From contig JAXGQE010000001.1 of the NCBI GenBank assembly GCA_040766585.1, forward strand, positions 1-64,000: a stretch of DNA of 64,000 nucleotides, written 5' to 3'. Under the pieces are notes generated by a model. That model saw only the letters and a list, made by a program, of their open reading frames with translations, did not search any database and was not told where the DNA came from. The first letter of the stretch is position 1. Each line of letters begins with the position of its first letter. The translations under genes were made by a program, and so were the position numbers. Origin of the DNA: JAXGQE01 sp040766585. GTDB lineage: Bacteria; Bacillota; SLNR01. Shown piece after piece: positions 1 through 8,237 of the stretch.

Positions 1-2
1 GA

Positions 3-1169
3 CTTTTTACAAAAGATCGCCGGGACGATTCATTTTCCAAGTTGCTGGAGGCGATTCTCAATCAGGTACTGATCGCACAGTCCACCGAACAATTGGGTGC
101 AGCACCTTATGAACGATGTGACGAACGCTCAGCGTATCGCAATGGTTTCAGAGATCGAGAGCTTACGACCCGTATTGGAACGCTGACTTTAAAAATTCCT
201 CGCCACAGAAATGGAAATTTCAGCACCACCATGTTTTCCCGGTATCAAAGAAGTGAACAGGCTCTTGTACTGGCCATGATCGAAATGGTAATCAACGGTG
301 TATCTACCCGAAAGATTGAAAATATCACCGAAGAACTGTGCGGTAAGACATTTTCCAAGTCCATGGTTTCTGACCTGTGCAAAAAACTGGATCCAATCGT
401 CTATGCCTTTCAGAATCGACCGTTGCGGTGTGAATATCCCTTTCTTACAGCCGATGCGATCTACATCAAGGTGCGGGACGATCACAGGGTAAAGAGCAAG
501 AGTCTATTGATTGCCACCGGCGTAAATCATGAAGGATATCGGGAGATCCTGGGATTCCATTTATGCGAAAGCGAGTCCGAAAGCAGCTGGGATGACTTTT
601 TTACAGAACTTATCCAAAGAGGCCTGCAGACGCCCCGGCTTGTGACATCGGACAACCATAAAGGGCTGGTTAAAGCGATCCAGAAGCGTTTCCCCGGGTC
701 CAGCTGGCAGCGTTGCCAGACCCACTTTTCGCGCAACTTACTGGATAAGACCCCCAAGACACTGCAGCCGCAAGTGAAAGAGGATCTGCGCAAAGTGTAC
801 GAAGCGGTGGATATGGACAGTGCCCGAAATGCGAAGAATGAGCTGCTCCACAAATATTCAGCTAAAGCGGCCAAAGCCATGGATCTGCTAGACGAAGCAT
901 TTGATGATATTACTGCGGTCTTAAGCTTACCGATACGATACCGCAAAAGGCTGCGTACGACCAATGGTATCGAAAGACTGAACCAGGAGATCCGCAGAAG
1001 AGAACGAGTCATTCGCATCTTCCCTAACGAAGCATCTGCTCTCAGGCTGATGGGTGCATTGCTGATTGAACAGGACGAGAAATGGTCTACAGGACGCAAA
1101 TATTTCGAGATGGACGTCTACTATGATTCCATCGCTCCCCTGCAGGAACCTGAACAACATGTGGCCTAA
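3..1169 (+). mobile_element. IS256-family transposase, 5' end cut by window
   Basis: DDE transposase of the IS256 (mutator-like) family. The frame is open from the first bases of the window, so the true start lies upstream. About 390 residues are visible against roughly 400 for the family. Family blocks are clear: YRNG near the N-terminus, the acidic residues in FLTADAIYIKV and VTSDNHKGL, the WQRCQTHF block, and the C-terminal TTNGIERLNQE segment with the catalytic Glu. The reading frame is uninterrupted to its stop, so it could be active. The right inverted repeat is probably near 1180-1200 but cannot be fixed without the left end. Confidence 0.93.
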
Positions 1170-1199
1170 GAAGCAATTTATTCCACGGTCCTCTTGACA

Positions 1200-1328
1200 G
1201 CGAGCCTCTGCCGGCATGGGTGCGGGGCATCACCGGGCATCCTGTTCGCTTGATGCGTGGTCAGAAAGTAGCATGCTGCCCGCCTAGGTAGCTTACCATG
1301 CCGTTCCTCACTGTAAAGAGGCTTTCGC
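1200..1328 (+). ncRNA. Unidentified structured RNA candidate
   Basis: Between the IS256 transposase and the next gene lies a GC-rich stretch with four perfectly nested helices: GCGAGCCTCT (1200-1209) with AGAGGC+TCGC (1317-1328, two-base bulge), CGGCATGG (1212-1219) with CCATGCCG (1296-1303), GCGGG (1222-1226) with CCCGC (1279-1283), and GCATCA (1227-1232) with TGATGC (1251-1256). I do not recognise it as a known riboswitch, SRP, 6S or RNase P RNA. The strand is not decided by the helices. It could be a riboswitch for the downstream gene, a free small RNA or a mobile-element end. Confidence 0.4.
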
Positions 1329-1426
1329 GGCATAAAAATGTGGAGAATCTATATCATAAATTATTTGCCGAGGAATTTACCCACTAATTCGGACTTGACT
1401 TAAAACCCTGCCGAGGAGATGATTTC

Positions 1427-3499
1427 ATGAATATCGATGGTGTCACCAACCGTCTGATCCACGAGAAATCACCGTACCTGTTGCAGCATGCCCGAAACCC
1501 GGTGGACTGGTATCCCTGGGGGAACGAGGCCTTTGCCAAAGCCAAAGAAGAAAACAAGCCGATTTTCTTAAGCATCGGCTATTCTACCTGTCACTGGTGC
1601 CATGTCATGGAGAAAGAATCCTTCGAAGATGATGAAGTAGCCCGGACCCTGAATACTCTTTATGTAGCTGTGAAAGTGGATCGGGAAGAGCGTCCGGATA
1701 TTGACCATATCTATGTGATGGCGGCCCAGGCCATGACCGGCCGTGGAGGGTGGCCGCTGACGGTGCTGATGGACCCGGAGGGAAAGCCATTTTACGCAGC
1801 CACTTACCTGCCCAAAAACGACCGCCCCGGCATCACCGGACTAATGACGCTTCTGGTGCGGGCATCCGATTTGTGGCAGCAGAACCCGGAGGAGCTGACC
1901 GCCGCCGGCGACCGTTTCAAAGCTTGGCTCAAATCCGCAGAAACTTCCATCCCCCAACCGTTCCCCGAAAACACAATCCAGCATGCCTTAGTCCAGTACC
2001 AGGAGCGGTTCGACCCTGTCTACGGCGGTTTCAGTCCCGCCCCCAAATTTCCTTCTCCCCAACATTTGCTGTTTTTGCTGCGAGCCTACGCTGCAAAGGG
2101 GGATGCCCACATCCTGCACATGGTCACTACCACATTGGATGCCATGGCCCGTGGTGGTATCTATGATGCCATCGGTTATGGGTTTTCCCGCTACGCCACC
2201 GATGAACGCTGGCTGGTCCCCCATTTCGAAAAGATGCTCTACGACAATGCACTGCTAATCATGGTGTACGCCGAAGCCTGGCAGGTTACCGGATCGGAGG
2301 CCTATCGGCGCATTGCCGAAAAAATCATTGAATACGTCCGTCGGGATATGACCGATTCGGACGGTGGATTTTACAGCGCGGAAGACGCCGATTCCGAAGG
2401 AGAAGAAGGCCTCTTCTACACCTGGACCCCCGATGAAATCACCGCGGTGCTGGGCGAAAAGGACGGGGAGCGTTTCTGCCGGGAATACGGCATCACTTCC
2501 AACGGCCATATCGATGGACGCAGCATTCCCAACCGGTTGAATCAGCCGGAACCCGACCCCGCGGATCCCTTCTGGAAAAGAAGCCGTACACTGCTTTTTC
2601 TCCAGCGCAACCGCCGCATTCATCCCTTCAAAGACGATAAAATACTGACCGGCTGGAATGGGCTGATGATTGCCGCCCTGTCCACAGCCGCCCGGGTGTT
2701 CAACCGGCCCGACTATCTCCAAATGGCCGAACGTGCCTGGAGCTTCATCCGGCAGAACCTGATCCGGGAAGACGGCCGGCTTTTGGCCCGCTACCGGGAT
2801 GGCGAGGCAGGAATCCCAGCGTTTCTGGATGACTATGCCTATCTGTCTTGGGGGCTTCTGGAGCTCTTTTTGGCCAGCAGCAAAAGCACCTATCTGACAT
2901 CCTGTCTGTCCCTGTGGCATGACACAGAACGCCTTTTCAGCAGCCCATCCGGTGCATTCTACCTGTACGGCAGCGACTCGGAAGAACTGCTTTCCCGTCC
3001 AATCCATCAATGGGACGGCGCCCTCCCGTCCGGGAACGGCGTCATACTCAACAACCTGGTCCGCATCCGCCAGATTACCGGCCGCAGCGACTGGGATGAT
3101 TCCATCGCCGACATGTTCACCGCTTTCGGAGCCTCCATCGCTCAGCAGCCTATGGGCTACGCATCAGCCCTGTCCGCCTATCTGCATGACACAGTTCCTG
3201 GAGAGGAAATGGTGATTGCCCTGCCCGATGACCGCACTCCCGATCCGTTCCTTCCTCTTTTGCCCCGGGAATATCGACCGTTTTCAGCCGCATTCACCAT
3301 CCAGCCCGAAAACGAGGATCTGTCCGGGATTTCACCTTTCCTTAGCCAGCTCAAGTGCATCGACCATCAGCCCACCGCCTACTTATGCCGGAATCATGCC
3401 TGCAGCCAGCCGGTCACATCTGCGGATGTATTTTTGGAAATGGTTCGTACCAGCGTTGACAGCCAACCCACAGAAAACGAAAGCGATCCGCTCCGGTAA
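1427..3499 (+). CDS. YyaL/SSP411-type thioredoxin-domain protein (DUF255)
   Basis: 690-residue cytoplasmic protein of the YyaL/spermatogenesis-associated protein 20 family. The N-terminal ~165 residues are the DUF255 thioredoxin-like domain, with the family signature NRLIHEKSPYLLQHA and a CHWC motif (Cys55, Cys58). The rest is an (alpha/alpha)6 barrel of the N-acylglucosamine epimerase type, containing GGWPLTV and HFEKMLYDNA. The biochemical role of the family is not established; a redox or sugar-related enzyme is possible. The length is typical. ATG follows GAGGAGATGATTTC. It is a single gene ended by its own terminator. Confidence 0.92.
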   Translation: MNIDGVTNRLIHEKSPYLLQHARNPVDWYPWGNEAFAKAKEENKPIFLSIGYSTCHWCHVMEKESFEDDEVARTLNTLYVAVKVDREERPDIDHIYVMAAQAMTGRGGWPLTVLMDPEGKPFYAATYLPKNDRPGITGLMTLLVRASDLWQQNPEELTAAGDRFKAWLKSAETSIPQPFPENTIQHALVQYQERFDPVYGGFSPAPKFPSPQHLLFLLRAYAAKGDAHILHMVTTTLDAMARGGIYDAIGYGFSRYATDERWLVPHFEKMLYDNALLIMVYAEAWQVTGSEAYRRIAEKIIEYVRRDMTDSDGGFYSAEDADSEGEEGLFYTWTPDEITAVLGEKDGERFCREYGITSNGHIDGRSIPNRLNQPEPDPADPFWKRSRTLLFLQRNRRIHPFKDDKILTGWNGLMIAALSTAARVFNRPDYLQMAERAWSFIRQNLIREDGRLLARYRDGEAGIPAFLDDYAYLSWGLLELFLASSKSTYLTSCLSLWHDTERLFSSPSGAFYLYGSDSEELLSRPIHQWDGALPSGNGVILNNLVRIRQITGRSDWDDSIADMFTAFGASIAQQPMGYASALSAYLHDTVPGEEMVIALPDDRTPDPFLPLLPREYRPFSAAFTIQPENEDLSGISPFLSQLKCIDHQPTAYLCRNHACSQPVTSADVFLEMVRTSVDSQPTENESDPLR

Positions 3500-3518
3500 C
3501 GAAAGGGCAGAGTCGTTG

Positions 3519-3552
3519 AAAGGGAGAACTGTTGCCGGTCCTCCCTTTTTTA
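3519..3552 (+). terminator. Intrinsic terminator after YyaL-type gene
   Basis: Stem AAAGGGAG (3519-3526) pairs with CTCCCTTT (3541-3548) and runs into a T tract. The mirrored A tract lets it also act weakly on the convergent anti-sigma transcript. Confidence 0.75.
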
Positions 3553-3566
3553 TTACGCTCATTATG

Positions 3567-4877
3567 TTATTTCTGAGGCAGAAGAAGCGGCATCCTCTGA
3601 TCCGTAACCGTCCGGGCTGTTGCCCGCTGGATGGATAGAACCGGATCATCTCCCGTTCCGGGAAAATACAAAGTCCGGATATAGAAAATTGCGCCATCAA
3701 CTGTTTTTTCCAGCCCCACTTCAGTGGTGTTTTCCAGAGATAGTCGATCCTCTCCGCACACCAGATGCACCCGTGTCAGCCGCAGATGATCCGGCGACGA
3801 AATCGTCACATAGGTCCCATTGTCGGTCCGGACTGTTTCCAGAATCTGCAGCGGATACCCCAATACCACCTCTTCCCGAACCGGTTCTCCCACAGTCAGC
3901 GGGAAGGCCAGGTCCACATCGTAGTCCGCCTGAAATGAAACCAGCCGGAGTTCCAGAGACTCCAGAGAATCCGGCAGCGCTTCATAGTCATGGTGGAAGG
4001 AAATTCCCCGATGATCGGTGGTCAATCCCCCTCCCTGTTCTTCCCACGGCTGACCGTTTACCAGAAGCTGCAAATCCATCTGCTGCGGACGAAAGCGTTC
4101 CCCAGCCAGGGTGTCCATAACCAGTCCCAGGATACCCTGCATGGATCCCTCCACCCGGACCTGGGTCGGTGAAGCCTGCAGTGAGTGAATGAGAATCCGA
4201 TTATCCCCCACGGAAAACGACTGCTGCACCGGCACACGCAAGGTGAACCCCATGGCTTTCTGGCGATCCAGGACAAAGCGGATCTTCCCGGTTTCCCGCA
4301 GATCACCGTCGTTATAGGTGAAAGCCATACTGAATGTCTTTTCCCAAAATCGGGGTGGAGAAAAGCGGTAGACATATTTCATTTCTTTGGCATCGTCCCG
4401 GAGGGTTCCCGCCCCGCTGCTCATAAAATACCGTCCCCATGTACCAGCAAGATACGGTTCCGCGTCTATACTGACTTGGGCCAGGTCGCCGTAGGGACTC
4501 AAGAAGGTACAAAACGCCAGAAGCTGATTGCCATCCCACATGATTCCATCCAGTGTTACTGTATGCCCGGTGGTAAAAGTATAGGTTCCATCCACAATTT
4601 GTCCTTTGCCCAGCTCATTCAGCTCCTGGACAGGACCGTCCACCACCGCATCAAATCCGACAAAGCGTCGTCCGTAGTAGGCCAAAGTGCTGTAGTGGTA
4701 TCCAAACAACATGAAAAATATCAGCACCGCCGCCACCCGCGCCATATATGGGAAGCCGCGCCGCCTCTGGGATCCGGTCCGGTCCAGCGCACGAGTCAAT
4801 CGTTCCTCCAGGTCCGGAGGAGCCTCCATGGCCTGTATATCCTGTCCCGCTCTTTTCAGCGCATCATCAACCTTCAT
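3567..4877 (-). CDS. Membrane anti-sigma factor, DUF4179-like
   Basis: 436-residue protein with a short cytoplasmic N-terminus, one membrane segment at about residues 45-62 (rich in Val, Leu, Ile, Phe) and a large extracytoplasmic beta-rich region. This is the layout of DUF4179-type anti-sigma factors of Firmicutes. It starts with ATG inside the 3' end of the ECF sigma gene (11-bp overlap), which fixes the pair as an operon and supports the role: the N-terminus should hold the sigma factor at the membrane until an envelope signal arrives. The assignment to DUF4179 rests on architecture and context; the signal is unknown. Confidence 0.72.
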   Translation of the reverse strand: MKVDDALKRAGQDIQAMEAPPDLEERLTRALDRTGSQRRRGFPYMARVAAVLIFFMLFGYHYSTLAYYGRRFVGFDAVVDGPVQELNELGKGQIVDGTYTFTTGHTVTLDGIMWDGNQLLAFCTFLSPYGDLAQVSIDAEPYLAGTWGRYFMSSGAGTLRDDAKEMKYVYRFSPPRFWEKTFSMAFTYNDGDLRETGKIRFVLDRQKAMGFTLRVPVQQSFSVGDNRILIHSLQASPTQVRVEGSMQGILGLVMDTLAGERFRPQQMDLQLLVNGQPWEEQGGGLTTDHRGISFHHDYEALPDSLESLELRLVSFQADYDVDLAFPLTVGEPVREEVVLGYPLQILETVRTDNGTYVTISSPDHLRLTRVHLVCGEDRLSLENTTEVGLEKTVDGAIFYIRTLYFPGTGDDPVLSIQRATARTVTDQRMPLLLPQK

Positions 4878-5397
4878 ACCATCCCATCCCTTCCATCCGT
4901 GCCTTCAACTGCTTGATGCCATTGGCCAGCCGTGATCGAACGGTTCCGACGGGGATCTGCAGAATGTCAGCCATGGCCTGGTAGTCGTAATCCAAAAAGT
5001 AGCGCATGCGGATAATCTCCTGATAGATGGGCTTCAGTCGGGAGATGCTCTGGCGTGTTACCAGCACCGTCTCCCTGTCCATGGGATCATCCTGCGAAGC
5101 CACTATTTCCTCCACCGCATCCAGAGGATGGATCCGGCTTCTGGCTCTCAGTATCTTCCGGCAGCAGTTCTTCAGCATGGCTTTGGCCCAGGCGTCAAAC
5201 CGGTCCGGCTCTCTCAACTGATGCATCTTCTCGAACAAAATTACAATCATATCTTCCAGAGCATCCCCGGCATCATGCGGGTTTCCCGTCAGCGCATACG
5301 CCAGCCGGTAGTATGCATCCTTCTGCTCCATAATTAAAGCGACCAAGGCCTTTCGGTCGCCCTTCCTGGCCAACATAATCTGCATCTTCCGATCCAC
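4867..5397 (-). CDS. ECF RNA polymerase sigma factor
   Basis: 176-residue ECF (group 4) sigma factor. Region 2 covers about residues 20-90 (YYRLAYALTGNPHDAGDALED, then FDAWAKAMLKN). Region 4 covers about 115-170 with the HTH IPVGTVRSRLANGIKQLK. The GTG start lies behind AGGGGTGATGG. It overlaps the anti-sigma gene, so both are made from one mRNA and the sigma factor probably drives its own operon. The regulon cannot be told from this window; the adjacent antiporter genes end at a terminator just before it. Confidence 0.9.
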   Translation of the reverse strand: MDRKMQIMLARKGDRKALVALIMEQKDAYYRLAYALTGNPHDAGDALEDMIVILFEKMHQLREPDRFDAWAKAMLKNCCRKILRARSRIHPLDAVEEIVASQDDPMDRETVLVTRQSISRLKPIYQEIIRMRYFLDYDYQAMADILQIPVGTVRSRLANGIKQLKARMEGMGWYEG

Positions 5398-5442
5398 CCC
5401 ATCACCCCTCTGCTCTTAAGAGTCCCCATGGCTGCAAAAAGT

Positions 5443-5472
5443 TCAAAAAAAAAGAAAAGCCTGTAATAGGCT
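5443..5472 (-). terminator. Intrinsic terminator after antiporter operon
   Basis: On the minus strand AGCCT-loop-AGGCT (5458-5472) is followed by a run of about 12 mostly T residues. It sits immediately after the stop codon of the antiporter gene. Confidence 0.75.
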
Positions 5473-6630
5473 TCATTTGGCCTTGGCCGGAGGCATTCCT
5501 GCCAGGCGTCGGGCCAGAGGATACGCCTGATTGAAAAAGACCATTCCCACCAGCGCTGTCAGAAGAATATAGATGCCGGAGAAAATACGCAGGGGGGTCG
5601 AAGCAAACGCGGCTGCAATGGCGGAGAATTCGCCCCGGGGGATCAGTGATAATCCGGCCCGGTAGGAACGCATGGGAGTCAAACCGTACGCCCGGCCTCC
5701 AAAATATCCCACCCCAAATTTCCCCAGAATCGACCAGGCCAGCAGCACAAAAAGCAGAGGGTACAGAGAGATTCCCTGGCCAATCTGGATGGTGGATCCG
5801 AACCAGAAAAAGAAAAAAGGCAGAACCAGGTTTCGTACCGGCAGCAGCAAATGATCCAGCTCAGCCGCCTGTCCGGCTTCCGAGATCATCACGCCAGCCA
5901 GAAATGCCCCCAGAAATTCCGACAATCCCATGGCCATGGCCAGCCCGGCAGTGAGCAAAGCCCAGCCCACGGCAAAAAGTGGCATAAAGTCCTCTTCCAG
6001 ATACCGGACAAAAAAACCTGAGCTGCGGCGAAAAAACACTCGTCCCACAATCCCGCTGCCAAAAGCCAAAAGAGCCACTTTCGCCAACACCCATCCAGCT
6101 CCACTGAGCCCCAGTGCTGTACCGGCCGCGGTACTGGCCAGAAACGATACCATCACCGGTGCAATCAAATCTTCAAATATGAGCAGAGCCAGGATGAATT
6201 CGGACTCCTCTGCCGCCAAACGACGGTTTTCTTCCAGCATCTTGACAATGATGGACGAACTGCTGGCATAGGCCACTGCTGCAATCACAAAACTGGTGAA
6301 AAAATCCAGACTGAACATGCGGGCAATCAAAAAGCTTCCGCCAAAACTGATCACCGCATCCATCAGACCGGCCGGCCAAACCCGCCGGGCAATCTGCAGC
6401 ATACGCTCAATGGGAAATTCCAATCCACGGGTAAAGAACATCAACACGATGCCGATCTGTGCCGCCTGCTGCAGTGGAGTGGACTGAAAAGGAAAAAACC
6501 GAATCATTATAAGCCCCAGCAAAATGAATGCCAGGGTGGATGGAAACCGAACCTTCTCTGACAGGATACCGATGGCAAAAAACGCAATGAGCAGCGCCCC
6601 ACCGGCCAGCAGAAAAGACCAGCTGCCCAT
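5473..6630 (-). CDS. khtU: CPA2-type cation/proton antiporter, KhtU-like
   Basis: 385-residue integral membrane protein of the CPA2 monovalent cation:proton antiporter family, with about 12 hydrophobic segments. It would exchange K+ (or Na+) for H+ at the cytoplasmic membrane. The ATG at 6630 gives MGSWSFLLAGG and overlaps the stop of the upstream gene as TGATG, so translation is coupled; a longer in-frame start at 6678 lies inside that gene and is less likely. The adjacent TrkA-C regulator gives the KhtT-KhtU arrangement known from Bacillus, where the pair exports K+. Cation preference is inferred from that pairing. Confidence 0.85.
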   Translation of the reverse strand: MGSWSFLLAGGALLIAFFAIGILSEKVRFPSTLAFILLGLIMIRFFPFQSTPLQQAAQIGIVLMFFTRGLEFPIERMLQIARRVWPAGLMDAVISFGGSFLIARMFSLDFFTSFVIAAVAYASSSSIIVKMLEENRRLAAEESEFILALLIFEDLIAPVMVSFLASTAAGTALGLSGAGWVLAKVALLAFGSGIVGRVFFRRSSGFFVRYLEEDFMPLFAVGWALLTAGLAMAMGLSEFLGAFLAGVMISEAGQAAELDHLLLPVRNLVLPFFFFWFGSTIQIGQGISLYPLLFVLLAWSILGKFGVGYFGGRAYGLTPMRSYRAGLSLIPRGEFSAIAAAFASTPLRIFSGIYILLTALVGMVFFNQAYPLARRLAGMPPAKAK

Positions 6631-7148
6631 CACGGCTGCCACCCCCCGGGAATTCGACACGTACCATCCTCGCCGCACAAGTCATCCAAAGATTTGATCT
6701 GGTCCCTGCGTCCCACCACCATCAAAAGATCGTTGGGGAGGATCACCTCATCCGCTTCCGGACTCCCGATGATCTTCTCTCCTCGTTGAATCCCGATAAT
6801 GGTAACTCCAAAGGTACTTCGAACCCTGGAGTCGCGAATGCTTTTATGGGCTAGGGGTGATGCGGCCTCTACATTTAGCCATTCAATGTACAGATTGTTC
6901 ATCAATACAGCCAGGCGGTCGTCGGTTACCGGCTGGTAATCCGAACCGGCGATGATGGATCCGATCTTCCGGGATTCTTCATCGCTGAGACTGATGATCG
7001 AAGACGGTTCATCTTCATCCGGACTGTCCATCAGATAGATTTCCCGTCGGCCGGAATGATGAATGATCACGGTCAGCAGTGTCCCATCCGATAAATCCGC
7101 ACTGTACTTTCGCCCAACTCCCGGCAGATCCACTTCCTTGATTTTCAT
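6630..7148 (-). CDS. khtT: TrkA-C domain regulator of antiporter, KhtT-like
   Basis: 172-residue soluble regulator. The N-terminus MKIKEVDLPGVGRKY matches the KhtT type, and the C-terminal ~80 residues form a TrkA-C (RCK-C) domain (FGVTIIGIQRGEKIIGSP, then LLMVVGRRDQI). In Bacillus subtilis KhtT gates the KhtU antiporter and its RCK-C domain binds c-di-AMP; the same role is inferred here. ATG at 7148 was chosen over an upstream in-frame start (7244) because GGAGGTGTACC precedes it and the family starts there. First gene of a two-gene operon. Confidence 0.86.
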   Translation of the reverse strand: MKIKEVDLPGVGRKYSADLSDGTLLTVIIHHSGRREIYLMDSPDEDEPSSIISLSDEESRKIGSIIAGSDYQPVTDDRLAVLMNNLYIEWLNVEAASPLAHKSIRDSRVRSTFGVTIIGIQRGEKIIGSPEADEVILPNDLLMVVGRRDQIKSLDDLCGEDGTCRIPGGWQP

Positions 7149-7317
7149 GGTACACCTCCATTTCGATCCACCGCCAGGCAGATCCATTCTTTCACATCCA
7201 TATTTTCGCGATGAAGCGCCTATCCCCTGCCAAGGGTCTTTCATTTACAGATACGTCCAAATATGATACGATTTTCTTAACCCTTAACACCCAAACCAAG
7301 TCAAGGAGGGACTACCC

Positions 7318-8157
7318 ATGACATTCAGCTTCACCAGCATTATCTGGCTCTTTTTCTTCTTTACGGCACTGGTGCCGTTTCTCCGCCAAAGGCAAATCGA
7401 AGTGGAACGGGTGAATACCATTCGCGCCATCGAAAAAGAGCGGGGAAGCCGCCTGATCACCATGATCCACCGCCAGGAAGCCTTGAGTTTTTTGGGCATC
7501 CCTCTGCGCCGATACATTAATCTGGAAGACTCCGAACGCATTTCCCGAGCCATTCGCTTCACCCCGGACGATATGCCCATTGACCTGATTCTGCATACAC
7601 CCGGCGGCCTGGTTCTGGCTTCCGAGCAAATTGCCCGGGCCCTGAAGCGTCACAAAGGGAAAGTCACCGTCATCGTCCCCCATTATGCCATGTCCGGCGG
7701 GACCCTCATCTGCCTGGCTGCCGACGAGATTCTGCTGGATGAAAACGCCATGCTGGGACCCATCGATCCCCAGATCGGCCAGATGCCGGCCAGTTCCATT
7801 ATGCGGGTCCTCCGCGACAAACCCATGGCCGATATTGATGATGAAACCATTATGCTCTCCGATATGGCCGAGAAAGCGGTCCGTCAAATCGAAGACACAG
7901 CAGCCCAGCTTCTGGATGACAAAATGAATCCGGAAGAAGCCCGGGAGGTAGCCCGGGAGCTGAGCAAGGGGAAATGGACCCACGATTTCGCCCTGGTGTG
8001 CTCGGCCATCGGTGAGCTGGGTCTTCCAGTGGCCTGCCGGATTCCGGAATCCATTTATCGCCTGATGGATCTGTATCCCCAGCCCAGCCGGGCACCCATG
8101 TCGGTGGAATTCATCCCCATTCCGTACCGCCGCAGCCGGGAAAAACCCCAAGGCTAA
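7318..8157 (+). CDS. SDH-type Clp-fold serine protease, membrane-anchored
   Basis: 279-residue protein with one N-terminal membrane segment (residues 5-22) followed by a Clp/crotonase-fold protease domain of the serine dehydrogenase proteinase (SDH_sah, SppA-like) family. Visible motifs are ILHTPGGLV (oxyanion-loop type) and HYAMSGGTLICLAADEI, with the likely nucleophile Ser126, then the MLGPIDPQIG block. The family probably cleaves membrane or membrane-near peptides. ATG follows AAGGAGGGACTACCC. Stands alone, divergent from khtT. Confidence 0.88.
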   Translation: MTFSFTSIIWLFFFFTALVPFLRQRQIEVERVNTIRAIEKERGSRLITMIHRQEALSFLGIPLRRYINLEDSERISRAIRFTPDDMPIDLILHTPGGLVLASEQIARALKRHKGKVTVIVPHYAMSGGTLICLAADEILLDENAMLGPIDPQIGQMPASSIMRVLRDKPMADIDDETIMLSDMAEKAVRQIEDTAAQLLDDKMNPEEAREVARELSKGKWTHDFALVCSAIGELGLPVACRIPESIYRLMDLYPQPSRAPMSVEFIPIPYRRSREKPQG

Positions 8158-8159
8158 AA

Positions 8160-8206
8160 AAATGGAAGCCGTGCAACACATCGCCTCTGTGCCCACGGCT
8201 TTTTCT
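8160..8206. terminator. Bidirectional terminator between convergent genes
   Basis: AGCCGTG (8167-8173) pairs with CACGGCT (8194-8200). T tracts lie on both sides (TTTTTC on plus; the A run at 8156-8162 reads as T on minus), so it can serve both the protease gene and the convergent amidase gene. Confidence 0.75.
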
Positions 8207-8237
8207 TTGCCATTCTTTTTACACTGACTGACTGCGA

